Shown here: positions 35,931 to 49,800 of the stretch, piece by piece | How the letters are laid out: every line of letters starts with the position of its first letter | Numbering within the stretch: the first letter of the stretch is position 1 | From: Phylloscopus collybita | Taxonomy: Eukaryota > Chordata > Aves > Passeriformes > Phylloscopidae | DNA: 64,000 bases | Direction: 5' to 3' | Assembly (NCBI GenBank): GCA_027886175.1 | Contig: JAJNNQ010000009.1 | Location: 11,080,501-11,144,500, forward strand | Notes under the pieces: generated by a model | What the model saw: only the letters and a program-made list of their open reading frames with translations | Database searches by the model: none | What the model was told of the DNA's origin: nothing | Position numbers and translations under genes: made by a program

Positions 35931-38033
35931 CCCCTCTTCATTGCCAAACTCAGGTGGCAGGGAGAGCAGTGAGAAATATTTAGGAGTTTGCAGGAAGTGT
36001 GGAATAACAAAAGCCTTAGGGCAAAATATTCCCTCTTTTTAGCACTTGCTCTTTCACATCCTTCTCCCATACCACTGCTTTCCACGGCAATTCAGGAGCG
36101 GGTTTGTGCTTTGCACTAGAGGTAGATGTCTGATGGTAGGCAAGTATAATCATAGTCTTTTATTTCCATGACAATCCAACAATGAAAAGTTTCCCTGCTG
36201 CCTTCTCATGAAATAAAGCGGAGAGACAAAGAGAAGTGGTCAGGCAGAGAAGTGAAAGACCCTCTCTTGGAGCCAGTCATTTAACAATGATTACTTTGCA
36301 ACTCCTTGCCCAGCAGAAATGAGATGGAGGTGCATTAGGGTAAGAAAGTGATTACACTGCCTCCCTTTCAAGCTCTAGACCGGTGCTGTGACTTGATACG
36401 GTTTTTATCAGAGACTGCAATGCTGCATTACCAAGTAAGCAGTAAATTATGTCGAAATCAATTATACTACCCCAAGCAGAGATTCTGAGTAGAAAATGAA
36501 TGGGTCTGGGGGTGGAAGGAACAGACACTGCTTATGCATTTTGATTAGATAGCTAGCTATCATCGTCCACAAGAAAGGAACAGCCAGCAAGTCATGAGAT
36601 CTGGAATATTAGGGTGACTTTATCACACATTATATTTTATGTGTGTTTTACTGTGGCCTACAAAAGGAGTTCATGGACCTTACTCAGAGCCCTCTTGTAT
36701 GATATTCAAGTGCTTTAACCCAGCTTCTGAAAAAAATAGTTATATGACTTACATGTATAAGCTGACAGAGAAGATATTCACTATGAACCTTTATGTCCAG
36801 AAAGTGTATGGATCAATGAATATTTATTTTTAAAAGGCAGGGTGATCAATATAATAGATTTATGTTGAAAAAAAACCCCCATTTTGTTGCAAATTGTAGT
36901 GGCGTTTGCATGGAAACGATCAGACAAAAATCCCTCCTGAAATTCTAATGGGTGAAAAGATTCTTGTTACAGTAGATTACTACAAACAAAACCCAAAGCA
37001 TTTACTGCCAGCCTGCTAAACAGAGCAGGAGGAAAATCACACAGGCTGACATTCAGAGTCTAGTTACAGGCCTGTAAAGCTGAAGTTGAATTTCCAGAAC
37101 TTGGGTAACTCCCAAATTAGTGAGAAATATTTGTCTTCTCTGAAGATCAGTGCTTACCTTTGGTGGCTGACACCTCTGTTTTGAGAGAAAAATAATCACT
37201 GTCTTTGGGGTTGTGGGGATTTTTGCTGGTGTGCTTCTGTCAAGTAACAGGGCATCTGATCATTTTTGCACACAGATTACCACTCAAGCAGATATGTTAC
37301 TCTGCAATTTTAACTCCCTCTAATTTCACTCCAGTACCATTGAAGCAATATGAATATAGTGAGATGCAGTGGAAGGAAGAATGTGTACTTCCCTGTGTCA
37401 CTACTTTCTCCTTTTTTCCCATTTTTGCAGAAAGTAGAGCTAGAGAGAAGCCATTAGAGAGGTGCTAAGCCTTGAAAAGGCTCAGCAGTCCGTTCTCTCC
37501 TCTAACAGCCAGTCCAGGGCATAAATTCCACTCAAAAGTGAAACTGTATTCTCTAGAAAAATGAGACCTAAAATGACCTTATTTGTATTATAATGAAAAT
37601 AAATGTAGTAGAAAGTAAAAAAAACCAAAACAACCAAACAAACAAAAAACCACAGCAAAAACACCACAAAAAAGCCCCAACCAACCCAAACCAATCAAAT
37701 TAAAACAGCTATATAAATGTTACCAAATTTCTAATATCCTGATAGATAGCTTGCCCCATATTTGATTTACCCTTTTCTTGCCTGCAAAATCTTTTCCTAC
37801 TGAAAAATAAAACCTGCTAAAACAATTACAACTGTGGAAACCTAGCTTATTGAAGAAACCTAGATTTGATTTTATTGGATTTAAAATTAATTTCTAGTAA
37901 GAAAATATTATGTTCCATACCTTACTAACAGTTTTCTATAGCAAATTAGAGGCTTGCTTTAATTTAATCTGTGATGGGGTGCAGCATGGATAATTTTCAT
38001 GACTAAACCACTACCTTTATGAATGACACCACT
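35931..38033. other. unique non-coding DNA
   Basis: The stretch 36140-36480 and the RFX-like gtttgcatggaaac at 36904-36917 have the mixed, non-repetitive look of conserved non-coding DNA. This cannot be shown without another species. Confidence 0.45.
37616..37696. repeat. A/C-rich low-complexity tract
   Basis: About 80 bp of A and C with only two G-containing interruptions (cacagc, aagcccc), built from aaac and caac words. Minus-strand frames across it give Val/Phe/Leu-rich peptides that are artefacts. Confidence 0.9.
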
Positions 38034-38150
38034 TTAATTACTGTGTGCTTCAGTTTCTGCACCTGTAAAACAGGTGAGTTTCTGATAAAACGTCTTTCAA
38101 GATGTTTTGAGATCTCTTTTTCAAAAAGATATTTAAGAATTTGCTACTGG
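38034..38150 (+). mobile_element. MIR-like SINE fragment
   Basis: The segment cttcagtttctgcacctgta, followed by aaacaggtgag, closely resembles the MIR 3' region wording 'cctcagtttcctcatctgta aaatggg'. A decayed continuation follows. MIRs are old tRNA-derived SINEs present across amniotes, so a degraded copy in a bird is expected. The right boundary is uncertain because similarity fades after about 38110. Confidence 0.65.
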
Positions 38151-38931
38151 AACCATAATTATAGTATTGATAATAAACTCAGGTGTTATGACAGCTGTTC
38201 ATGTTAAACTTAATAAAACAGGTTTGCTCTATGACGCTGTCAGAAATCTGCTAGAAGTACAGTCTTAATAAAGTTGCCTTCCTAAGCTCTTGTGAGAACA
38301 AGCTTCTGGCAGTCTGTGCTGTTTTAGCAGCGCAGTTTGCAGAGCTGGCTAGAGCTTGCACACTCCATAGCCCAGCTTTTTGGACTAAGTCACAAGGATG
38401 TAGGATGTCTTCATGGTGTCTTCTCGACATTTACTGACAACCTGCAGCCACCATATTTCCTGTTGCCACTTCATGTCGTGGTCCATGTCATCTTTTCTGA
38501 CAACAGTTACTTGTGGTGCCACAAAAGCAGATGTCATTCATTGTTCAAGTCTCTCCACACCACAGGTTTGGGTAAATCTGTTCTTTGTTCCAAAATAATG
38601 ACCTAGGATGATGATAACTTTAAGACAGGCAAGTGTGGTCTCAAGCAGAGATTCAAGCTTTGCTTAAATCATGCAACAGGTATCCAAAGCTCCCAACTAC
38701 CACATGTGAAAATAGATGCATTGATTTCCTTGCCCGTTTCTCTTGTGTTCTTTTTCTAAATTGTACTGTCTTGGACAATGAAAAAATGTCCTATTTCACC
38801 CCTGAGGGTGACATTCAGTTGCATGTGATGGCTGCTAGGTGCCCAACACGAGGTGGGAGTTCCTATAATACAATCTCAAATCCCATGTCTGTTACAAAAG
38901 TAGATGGGATATGGCTTTACTTCTTTTTCAT

Positions 38932-38965
38932 CACTTACAACTGGGGAAACTGAGGACATTTATAA
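38932..38965 (-). mobile_element. possible MIR-like trace
   Basis: The plus strand carries caactggggaaactgaggac, which resembles the MIR reverse complement core 'gatgaggaaactgaggc'. Nothing recognisable flanks it, so it could be chance. Confidence 0.25.
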
Positions 38966-39244
38966 AGTAACATGAATCCTCTGAAGTGTCTATCCTGCCC
39001 TGACTTAGATCTTACATACCCTGGACGAGGGGAGGTAGGGCCTGATGCCTCAGCATGAGCTGTGACTCTGAACATATTTACAGCAGTAGCTGCACAGTGT
39101 GAAGCAGGGTCTTGCCTTCTATGGAAGGAATCCCTCTACCACCAGTTCAGACCTGGGTTATTCTATGCTTGCTGTTCCTATTACCTTGTTTGTGTCTGTC
39201 CTGTCAAGCTGTTAAATAACTTGATCTTCTCTGCCACTTCCTGA

Positions 39245-42200
39245 ATCTGAGCTGCAGCTGAGCTAGACAGAGACCATTTCAGGGGAATGCACAGGGCATA
39301 GAGGTGTCTGTCTACTTGCCAACACAGCAGAAGAGGCAGCTAGGATGGGAAACTCCTTATTCCCGCCTGTTGGAAGTGAGATATTACAAATTCTGATGTT
39401 ATTCTTTTGATGTGTAAGGTCTGGCAACATCAATAGAGGGTACAATAACCTCATTCTTTGGGGCTAGGATGGGTACATGTGCATACACCCCAACACTTGA
39501 GGAATAAAGTATGGCTGAAGGTATCCTTTAGAGGCATTTCAACTTTTAAAAAGGATAAAGTTCCTTCCTTGTGAAAGAAGTTACCTGGGTGCACAAACTT
39601 GCTGTAAAACTTTCAATGATATTTCAATGGTTTTGGGTAAAGAACTCAGATCTGAATGCCAGTTGTGGGGACTTGGGCTTTTATGCAATTTTATTGCCTT
39701 TTTTCTGTAAATGTCATGTAGCTTTGTACATTTTTAGCTTCCCAAAAGGGACTTTCGGTGTGGTGCTATTCTAACTTTCTGTTAAGGCACATTTTACAGC
39801 ATAGTTTAGAAAATCTCAAAGGTTATAATTTAGAAAATCTTGATTTTTTTGTATTATTTAAATAATTTTTTCTTACCCCTTTTCTTCTTGTATCTTTAAA
39901 TTTTCTGCATATTTAAAAGCCTCTTTGGTCCCTCAATAAGCAAACTCAAACTTTAAAGCAAGGCTCTCCTCTATTTGCACACAATTTTCCTCTAATGTTT
40001 CTAGGGGAAAATGAAGCATTTGAACATAGTGGCTTACAATTCCATGCTCAATGTAAAAGCCCTATCAGTGCAGTGTATACAAAGTGATAGTGTAGTGTCT
40101 GTTCCCTGAGGAAGAGTAGATAAAGTAATCTACCAACACAAATGGACTTCAAACAGTAGTTTTCAGCTAACAAAAACAAACACCACATCCCAGATTAAAA
40201 AAAAAAAAGTAAAAAAATTCTTTGCACTTCTCAGCTTTCCCCCAGGAATATTCTTCCTTCCTCTGAGTTCCATGTTGTCATGTGTTAAGGTCTGTGAAGC
40301 TGGCAGGCTGCTTACTTTCAGTGTTTTAATTCACAGCTAATGTCCACTAAGCAAAAGGAGGCCTTGTTACCACTGCACAAACAAAAACTTTATAGTGCAG
40401 AACTGGCTGCAGAGTTGGAAATGTAGGCATCTTTCCCTCAAGAGTCCATATTTGCTCAGGTGCCCGAATTAAGTATTTCCCTGAAAAAAGGCTCTCTGGT
40501 TTAAACTTGTGAGTGCTGTGGATTCCTCAAGCAGGGTTTCTTCCACATTGATTCAGGATGAAATTACTAAAGGGGACAACCTTTAAAATTCATGTCTGTA
40601 TTTGACACCTTAGAAGAGTCAATTGTTTGGAAGGGTTTGATTTGCCAATTGCTACCAATTTACAACTGCAAGGGAACTTTCAAGGAACAACCAGAAGACA
40701 GAGGGAAAAGATCCGAAAATTTGTTGTGAAAATGAAGAATTAAGTCACCAGAAAGCTGAGGAACAATTTAGCTGAAAATAAAACGGCAGGCAAGATATTG
40801 GAGAGAGAATAGCAGAAATTAGCAAGAAAACCAAGAAAGGTTCCTGCAGCTACAATTCTTTCCTTAAATATTGCTTCATTTTAATGCTTCAGGTTGCTCT
40901 CAGGAAGGATTCCAATGTAACTACCACTATTATAAGATAAATATTTGGTATATTCTCAGATTTTATTACCTTCTTTCCTATAATACACTTACCTCATTTT
41001 CATCCTGGATTTTGTGGAGGTGAGTGTGTCTTAAAAGGCAAAATCTTATGAAAACCAATGAAAAGCATGTTTGTTATCACGTAAGTTAAAAACAGCATTA
41101 ATCACTTAAAATTAAGTATCATATGGTTATAGAACTAAAACCATAAAGAATGTAACTGTATCTGTATTGAGAACTACAGAGTATCATATTTGAATATATT
41201 TCTGACAGTGCTGACCCTGTATACATGTAAAGGGGCAGCATTAGCTATTGATATAGATTCCTTCAGTCCTCAGTGTAAATGCATGAAGTTTATAATCCAG
41301 TTTTTCATTTCTTAAGGCAATACTAAAAATAGCTTAGTTGTAAATTTATAGGATCAAGTCCAATATCCCAGCTCTTTACTGCTGATATCAAAGAGTTTGG
41401 AAAAATTTATCTAAATACTTTCGTAAGGATGTTATCTTCCTCCTTTCACCTAGCATACTCAAGGCTTTTGATAGATGAAGGTAATGCCATTCACATTGGG
41501 CACAAACAGCAAATCTGAAAAAGTGGAATTATTTTGAAGAAGGTAAAAATCGCCTATTTTATTGATGGCACTTGAATTTAAAAACAATGGCAATGCTCAT
41601 CTCTTCTGCAAATAATATAAGGCGACACAATATAAAGGCACATTTTACACCAGATTTACTGAGTATATCCCCATTGTTTACTAATGTAAGATTTTCTTCC
41701 TAGCCTCAGCAGAGAGTACTGATTACGTTTTTTCCTGTTCTTATGCAAATTCTCTTCACAGTTGTTGTATTTTTGCAATATTTATTAATGCTCAATGAAA
41801 GCCTACTTTGTGTGGGTTTTAACACATAAATAGTTATGTTTAGGTTTTGAGACTTTGTGCATCCTGTAACACCATGTCACTTAAGTCACCACTACCTCAT
41901 TTTTATTTCTCCTGCTATTCATAATTCTCTGTCACTTAGGTCTTTAAAATGGGCAGGGAATTAATCTCCAGAAACATTTTTGCTGTGCACTTATCATAGA
42001 ATAAAATGGCACTCTGAACAGTGAATGGATTGTTTTGGTTCCTTAGTTTCATTTCAATCGAAGAGAAATTCCTTCTATTTCTGTTAACAGGGATTATGTT
42101 TCAGTAGGAGGTAATGTATATACATTACTCTTTGTGATCAGTAAAATAATTTTAACTTTCACAGCCTTGATAATAAGTAACCTTTCCCGTGCTTTCTAGA

Positions 42201-43475
42201 CTAACTCTTACAGCTTAGAAGCATTTCAGGATAAAAGTATATTCCAGAATCAATGGCTATGAATCCTATAAGTAATGAATCCTGAAAACAAGCAAACACA
42301 TATTTGGATATTTCTTCCATTGGAAAAAACTGAGCTAAATTCCAACAAGAAACCATTAGGTCAGCAGTTGGTCAACACAGGCCTGAAAAATGAATAAAAT
42401 AATTCATATAGTACATAGGAACTTCAAAATCCTGCAGATTAATTTTGACTCTTTGCATAATTTGAAAAGGAAAAAAACTACTGTAAAAGCTTCTGACAGC
42501 TAGTGTATGCTATTCAACCAGAATAGAATTAATTGGCTTGGAGGAGAAATAATTTGCTGAAATAACAACTAATACATGTCATCAGTGCAGTGATTGAGCC
42601 AGACCCACTAAATCATTGCTGGGATTTAGCCACTGTACATAAGTCAAAGGTGTTAATCAGAGAATTTTCAATTGCTTTTGTATTAACTAAATATTTGAAA
42701 GAGCCATCTGTCTTGAGTCTTATTTGGTGATGTATATTTTCCTAAGTTGCCTTCAAATGTGGAGTAAGAATGACTGAGGTATTTCAGTAGTATGTAAAAC
42801 ATATTTTCAAGTCTATAAATCCAGAAGTGCTGACCTACAGTACCTTAATATGGGTTTGGACTGAGCTTTAAGACTACTAAAATATTTGGTTTATTTTGAA
42901 GGAGTTTTCTTTCCTTTCTTTTTTTTTTCTTTTTTTTTTTTCATGCTAACATTTATTTTCATGCTAACATGAAAATAAAACTATCTTGAGTCAGCCTCTG
43001 AATCTGTTAGGCAGAAGCCACTAACATGCATTTCCTTCTGCAAAAACCCAAGCACTTCTCTGTTCACCCAATGTGACTGATGGAAGAAAATGCCATGAAA
43101 TCAAAGAGTTGACCAGTCCCTGCCATGTGCAGAGGTAATGTAAGGCTGCGGTTGGCACAGCTTTGGAGAATGGTCAGGCAGCTGCAGCAGAGTTTGGCAG
43201 TGAAATTAACTGGGTAACAAAACACAAAAACAGGGGAAGTTACAGAGAATCATGGGACATCACTGTCACCAAAAGAAAACGGGTTAAAAGTACTTGCCCT
43301 TGTGTATTAAGTACAAACATTCTGATCATCTCCCACGACAGAGCCTGGTGTGAAGTTGGGAAAAGTGCACATACATGATTACATTTTCCCTTTGCTGGAC
43401 ATGACCTACTGCTTATACAAGAACTCCCAAGACTTGGTTTCTCATATTTCACACCACTCATATTTTGTTCCATTT
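39245..43475. other. unique AT-rich non-coding DNA, the emptiest part
   Basis: Between about 39.8 and 43.1 kb no open frame reaches 60 codons on either strand. An octamer word atgcaaat occurs at 41743-41750. No mobile element recognised. Confidence 0.6.
42941..42979. repeat. overlapping direct and inverted repeats
   Basis: The 12-bp word tcatgctaacat occurs at 42941 and again at 42959. Overlapping the second copy, tttattttcatg (42952-42963) and catgaaaataaa (42968-42979) form a perfect 12-bp hairpin around ctaa. The group sits at the edge of a pyrimidine (T-rich) run. Confidence 0.92.
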
Positions 43476-43548
43476 AAAAAGCCCCAAAAAGCAAAAACCA
43501 ACCAACTAAACTAACAAACAGAAAGAAAAAAATAAAATAAAAAAAAAT
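43476..43548. repeat. A/C-rich to A-rich low-complexity tract
   Basis: The left half is caaa/ccaa-like; the right half passes to aaat/aaag-like units. Confidence 0.88.
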
Positions 43549-44997
43549 CCACTAAAACTTGCTTATAAAACTGTATTTTGTCCTTCTTTCTTTTCCCTTA
43601 AAGAGGAAACGGTGTCATCTGTAGAGAAAGATCTCATTCACGTTTGGCCATGTAGTTATACTTTCCTACGTTCTACACTGATGATTAATAAAATAATATC
43701 CTCTGTAGAGCCACAAACCATATAGACAAAAGAATGTGGATCAACTCTTTTGTCTAGTAACCTTAACAACCTACCCTTAAGCTAATTCACAGATAAATGC
43801 TGAGTTACAGCAACCGAATGAAGGAACGGCCTCTGCACGTGGGAAGGAGATAAGTATCACATAGTGCAGAGTCCCACTGCACCCAAACTGTGATGCAAAA
43901 TACTTTAACTGTAAGTATATTAGCCATAGATGTTTCCTGGGAGATAAGAAATGTTGTCATTTTGATGACAAAGTGTAAGAAATGACTGATATTACAGAAT
44001 TTTCATCCCCTCATGGTGAATGGTCTCTAGATTAGAGGTGGGGGAAATGAAGAGATGCGTTTATGCAATCTTTGCAGTCTTTGGGGGATAAAGCAAATAA
44101 GAAAATCAGAACTCTTTTGTTTATACTTGAGGGTAATTCAATTTCATCTCATTTAGAACATGACAGAAAGATGAAAACTAAAATGAAAACAGCTTTTGAA
44201 TTAAAGACAATCTTCAAATCAATCAACATTAAAGAAGAAAGGAATTGGAATAATAAGTGAATGACATGCACTATTGCTTGGAAACTTTTGAAACCTTATC
44301 TTTTTAAACAAAAGAAAATCTTCTATATTTGTGTATTGATGGGACTAATTCCATCACTTAAATTCCCTAAAACCATAATACACTGGGTGACTCCAGTCAT
44401 ATTCTGTTCATAAAGCTGTTTGAAATTTATTCTGATCTTTTAATATTTGGATAGTCTTTACATATCTAAATGTTCTATTCTCTTAACAGAGAATATCTAT
44501 CTGACACAAAATTTGTAAGTAGTTCTGTTTACCTCTTGGTTGATTAACACTAACTTATGGAGTGGATTGTAGAAATGTCCTTGCAGTCTTGTGGAAGAGA
44601 AAATTCAGGATGGACTGACTCCAGTAATTCATTATAATTAATTTATGCATGACATCCCAATTGCATAATCCAATTCCTAGTAAGAATTTTGGTGTCTAAA
44701 AGTCCATTTTATGTACTTCCATGTCATTTTGGGGGATTTGGGCATTTAATTAAGGAGCTTTAAAATAAATTATAAGCTACTCTGTTCTCCACTATATTTC
44801 CCTGGAGAATGTATTAAATTAGGTGACAATAAGGTGAATTTATATTGCACTTGATTGAATAATTGAGTGAATTAAAATGGAACTAACTGGAAATGCATGA
44901 GTGGTTTGTACTTCATCTTTTCTTTTATGCCACGTGTTCAAGTGTAGTTCAAGTATGTGTCCATGATATGCCCAGTTGCAAGAATATAGATGTCGAT

Positions 44998-45016
44998 GAT
45001 ATATGTATATATATAA
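44998..45016. repeat. short (TA)n tract
   Basis: gatatatgtatatatata, short and imperfect. Confidence 0.85.
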
Positions 45017-45952
45017 ATGGTGCTCCTGTAAGAAAGTTCAGCTGAAGACACTCATGCAACTGAAATAGCAGGCATTAGGTCTAGTGGTGGTATTGATGGC
45101 ATGTTCAGATGTTTTACTGCAAAGGCTTTAAAGTCACATTTTAATTTAAAAATACGATATTTTTACTTTTTCTGCTAGTCCACTCTCATCTCTCACACTT
45201 CCCCCATTCTGCCTACTTCAGCTGACATATTCTCTTTTTGCTCATAAAAGTCTCTGTTGCCTTTGTATTTTTCCCCACACTGCTCCTAAAGCTAGGAATT
45301 TCTTGCCCGAAGAAAATATTCTTCCTCTTTCATGTGTCTCTTCCATGGTTCTACCACAAAACAGACAAAAATTAGCTAACTTTAAATGGCTAATTGAGAG
45401 TCATTTGGAGCCTGAGGGACTAGTGGAGAATGACTACTTTCATACATTTAATCAAAACCTGATTAAAATATATACGAATGAAAAAAGGTTTATATTAACA
45501 ACCTGTTTTTCTCCTCACTCATTACCTTTTGGTTTATTTCCATTGTTTCTTTGTGGAAGAAGCTATATTTAGTTTCTGTTATACGGTACCTGGTACAACA
45601 GATCAGTTCTCATTGGAATTTCTGGGCTTTGCTACAGTGGAAGTGTAAGAACAGTAAGGCTAAAGTTTTTCCCAGTGCTAAGAAGTCCTTTTAGGCTAGT
45701 TCTTATTCCAGTAGAAGTCAGCAGATTAAAATCTGAACTTTTATGAAACAAACCACCAACTCCAACTGATTCCCCTTCTTTTTTTTTTTTTTTAAATGAG
45801 TGGAAGAACCCCAAACAACAATAACTGCCTCCATCCTTGAAGTTTTATCACTGCCTTCAGTGAGAACAGTCAAGTACTTTCAACTCAGACTCCTGAGGAT
45901 CATGATCTGCCAAGTAAACCTGGCATCTATAATGCAATGCAAACCTAACACA

Positions 45953-45957
<5 letters not shown>

Positions 45958-46004
<47 letters not shown>
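45958..46004 (+). repeat. A47 homopolymer
   Basis: 47 A following caatatt. The 170 bp upstream do not resemble a known transcript. An open frame crossing the run gives poly-Lys, which is an artefact. Confidence 0.97.
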
Positions 46005-46005
<1 letters not shown>

Positions 46006-46754
46006 ACCACCCCAAGAAACCAAATAACACTGTGGAATATTTTTTTGTACTAAACTTAACTTCAACTTGTACATCTGTAATTGAGTAGTAGCTATGATGC
46101 TTAATAACCATGCTCCATTCAGGAAATAGCCATTATTCATTTCCAGTGTACCTTCTGGCTGATTTAGTGAATCTACCTTCTGTTGGAGAGTTTTCTGCTA
46201 GATTGAATCAGCCTTTATGTGGCAGTGCCTCACTGTCCAGGTTTTTTAGTTTCAGCTTTTTGCCATGCCCTGTGCCTGTAACTCCACTTGACATCAGCCA
46301 AAGTCTTGGGAATTTCCAGCAGGAAATGCTACCCCCAGTATGATCAGGCCCACTCTTGTTGTCTGCAGTTGATGTTTTATTTTGAACACCAAGCATTCCT
46401 CCCTTCATATATCTGAGAGCATTTCAGTTTTGTGATTAAGGCGGGTATTAGATGACCTTTACTCTTCTTTCCCTTGCTTTCCTCTCAAGAGTTAAATGAA
46501 AGCCTTCCGTTCCTCTACAGGGTACTTAGAACTAAGGCACTATGGCGCTAGCAGCAGGTTGGTTTCATTACATTGATAGGATACATGTGCTGTTTTTTAT
46601 CTCTAGCATTTTCTCAGTAATTCAGCACTTTAAAGTCTCAGCTGTCTACCGATCTGCAGACAATTGTTTGGTGTAATACTATCCGGAAAAAGCTGATAAA
46701 ACACAGATGTGACTAGGTCTCTGAAATTTGTGGTTTGCTAAGTGGTTTTTTTTT

Positions 46755-46757
<3 letters not shown>

Positions 46758-46799
<42 letters not shown>
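46758..46799 (-). repeat. T42 homopolymer
   Basis: 42 T after a short T9C3 lead. On the minus strand it is an A42 run, only 750 bp from the A47 run and in the opposite orientation. Confidence 0.97.
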
Positions 46800-46802
<3 letters not shown>

Positions 46803-49800
46803 GCCATTCTTGCCCATGGCAAGTTAGCTTCCCTACCAGGCATGAAGGCACAGAGCTTTATTAAAATGTTGCAACAAGGAGGAAATTGCTAAAATTTAGG
46901 AAAGTTAGTTGAAATATAAAGCAGAAAAATTGTAACTATTTTCCTTATTTTTCATCACAACCTCTGGCAACCATTTCTCCGTATTTTGCCCAATGCATAT
47001 CCAAAATAGTTTTGTTTTTGAAAAACTTCCCACTAAAGTGTGGATTTCTGGCAATCCTATACATATCTGTTTAAAGAAAAATGGTTTTTCGGCTTTTTTA
47101 GACATTAAGAGCCAACATCTTGGTTTTTCAAAGTGGCTGAGATTTTACAGTCACAGTAAAGCTTGTCTAGATAAAAGATTTGATTGTGCTGGAACAAGAT
47201 TGGAAGCAATCTAGTTAGATGGCAGGATGTTACCATCTCTTAGTGGTTAGTGTTTAGACAAGGACAAATTATTTTCACCATAGCATCAGCTGAACACAAT
47301 TTTTCCTGGCTTCCATTGACCTCTAACTTGTGACTGGCCTCCCGTCCTCTCACTCAGCTATCACAATTCCATTCAAACACAACCACATTTTGTAGTGTAG
47401 GCAATCCTTTCTGACAGGGTAAGAACAGTTGCATGTGCTCAGTTCTTTTACAAACTGGCCCACATCATCTTAGGCATTTCTGCATGAGGGTATTGCTTAG
47501 GCAGTTCATGTATTGTAGATGTTTCTGAGATGGTAGGCTTCCACTCTGATTATCTGAGTTATCATTTTAACTCTTGTGGTTAGTTTATGATTTTTTTTAT
47601 TTTTTTTTTTAATTTATCTAACTGGACTAGTACACCTTTGAATACGAATGCACTTTGTTGGCACAGTGGTACTTTGTTTACTCACACAGGAGTTACCACT
47701 AAGATTTTAAGTAGTACAACTCTTTCCCTCCTCCCAAAGACACAGTGTTATAGTAACCAGTTTTACTCAGCACTTATTTTTACTTACTTTCCCTAGGTTG
47801 CAAAGTAAAATGAGAATTTGTGGAGACTAAATAAGTGAACATGTCTGGAAGAAACCAGACTATGCTGTAATATTCCTATTTGGTTGTAGAAGGTGGGGGA
47901 GGAAGAGAAAATTGCAAAAGGCTGCTGATTGACATCTGTGTGTCTGTATGATAACTACACACAGCTTTAGTGATTTATGTGCTAGACAGGTTTTCCATTC
48001 CGATTCAAATGAAAGGCCATCTTGCAATTAAAGGCTCAGTTTGCAGTTCCTGATTTCTGAAGGAAGAGGGCGTTTCTATTTATTCCAGAAACATTTAGTG
48101 GTTACATGCATGGCTGGCAGCAATTTCCCACAATGTGTAAATTAGTCAATCCCAAAGTCAGTAAACTTTTGCTTTGAAGTGGACATTAATGAAGTGCACC
48201 ATTAGAGCCTAATGATTGTTCACATTTGTATTTTAGGGGCCCCTCTTGCTTTTGATGTCTTAGTGCCTTGGTTCCTTGACTTTAGTTATCTTAGTGCCAG
48301 GACTGCTAAACTCCTAAGAGAACTCAAAAAAAATTTAATGAAAAAAGTTAGTACTAGCCTGACTGATGTTGGCACTTCAAAGCTGGAACAGACTAAATTG
48401 CTGTAGACTGCTTAATTCAAAAGTGCTCCCTTGTGGATGACAGTGCATGGTGACAAAGTTCAATTGGCAACAGGAGACAGGCAAGATCAAAGACCCTCTA
48501 TTGTAATAGTTTTGTTCCATGAAGAATTGCTTATTGTCAGTAGTTTTTCAAGCCTTTACTGGCTCCAGTTTCATATCAAGATTCTCTGGTTCAGAACCAG
48601 CTTAAATAAATAATTCTAATTACATCCTTCTGATAATGCATTGCAGTTCTAAATGCTGGATGTTGTGTCTCTCCGAGGTCCAAAAAAGAAAAGTGGGTGT
48701 TAGGAACCAGGGCTTGGGGGAGAACCTTCTTTTTTGTAACCTTCTTTGTTCAGAAGCATCCAAAATACAAAGTACTGCAGACAGTTAATGCCATGTTAGC
48801 AGCAATTGAGACTTGCTCCAGACAAAGCCACGCTGCCCTTCTACCACAGCAGTGATGCTTCAGTTTCTAGTTTGCTTTGCCTGCTAGTCTGATTTAACAT
48901 TTAGTTTAAGATTAAACTGACTATAATCCTGTAAACTGTCTTGCTCTCTCTGGCTGAGGCACAACTTTGAATGAACTTTCAAGAAATGATGAACACCATG
49001 CTAACAATGGTAAGGTTACAGAAATCTCAGGAATATTCATCGTTCACAGCATACTGCAACTCTGTTTTCCTCTCCTGACACATGCCCTTCTGAAAAATAT
49101 TACTTTTTTTCCCAGTCAGAAGAAGAAAAAGAGACCCTGTCTGAAGTTAGCCAGTTACACTGGAAATTCTGTTCATTTTCAGTATTTTTGCTATTGTGTT
49201 GTTTTGGTGTTTTTCCCAATAGAGTTCACCATCTGTAAGGAACTGCTGAAAGACAAGAAAAGCACCATCCCTCAGCAATAATATTCAGGGATGTTGTCTC
49301 ATAAAATCTACATGGTATTGTCAGAATTGCTTGTCTTGAACTAATTACAGAAACATGTTTGGTGACAATTAAGGAAGCCACTGTGTGATCATTTTCATGC
49401 ATCATATTGACAGAAGTTATTTTTATTTTTTTAATAATCACAAATGACATTTTTCCACTGAAAATTTCATCATATTTTGCATAGATGAGCAAGTAGAAAG
49501 GAGGGATGAGCAAGGCACTTAGAAAGGAGGCAACAAAAAATTGCATTGCATTTAAATCACATCTGCAATGGACTTGGATCTGTTGATCTGATTTTATTGA
49601 TAATTTTAATTTAAAGAAAACAAAAGATAGCATACGAATTTCAATCCTTCCTTAAAACTCAGTTATGAAAATCATCAGAAGTGTGGTTGGGTTATTTCTT
49701 TTTTCTTTTATTTTTTATTTTGGCAAGCTCTGAAAAAACATTTTAAACAGGATTAGAAATGTACTATGTCTATGCAATTTAGCTCTAGCAACTTCACGGT

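Noticed and set aside
45790..45957. Sequence upstream of the A47 run as a processed pseudogene or SINE
   Set aside because: No similarity to a known transcript, no RNA polymerase III boxes and no target-site duplication seen.
49226..49633. 135-codon minus-strand open frame
   Set aside because: Random-looking sequence with no domain or exon borders.
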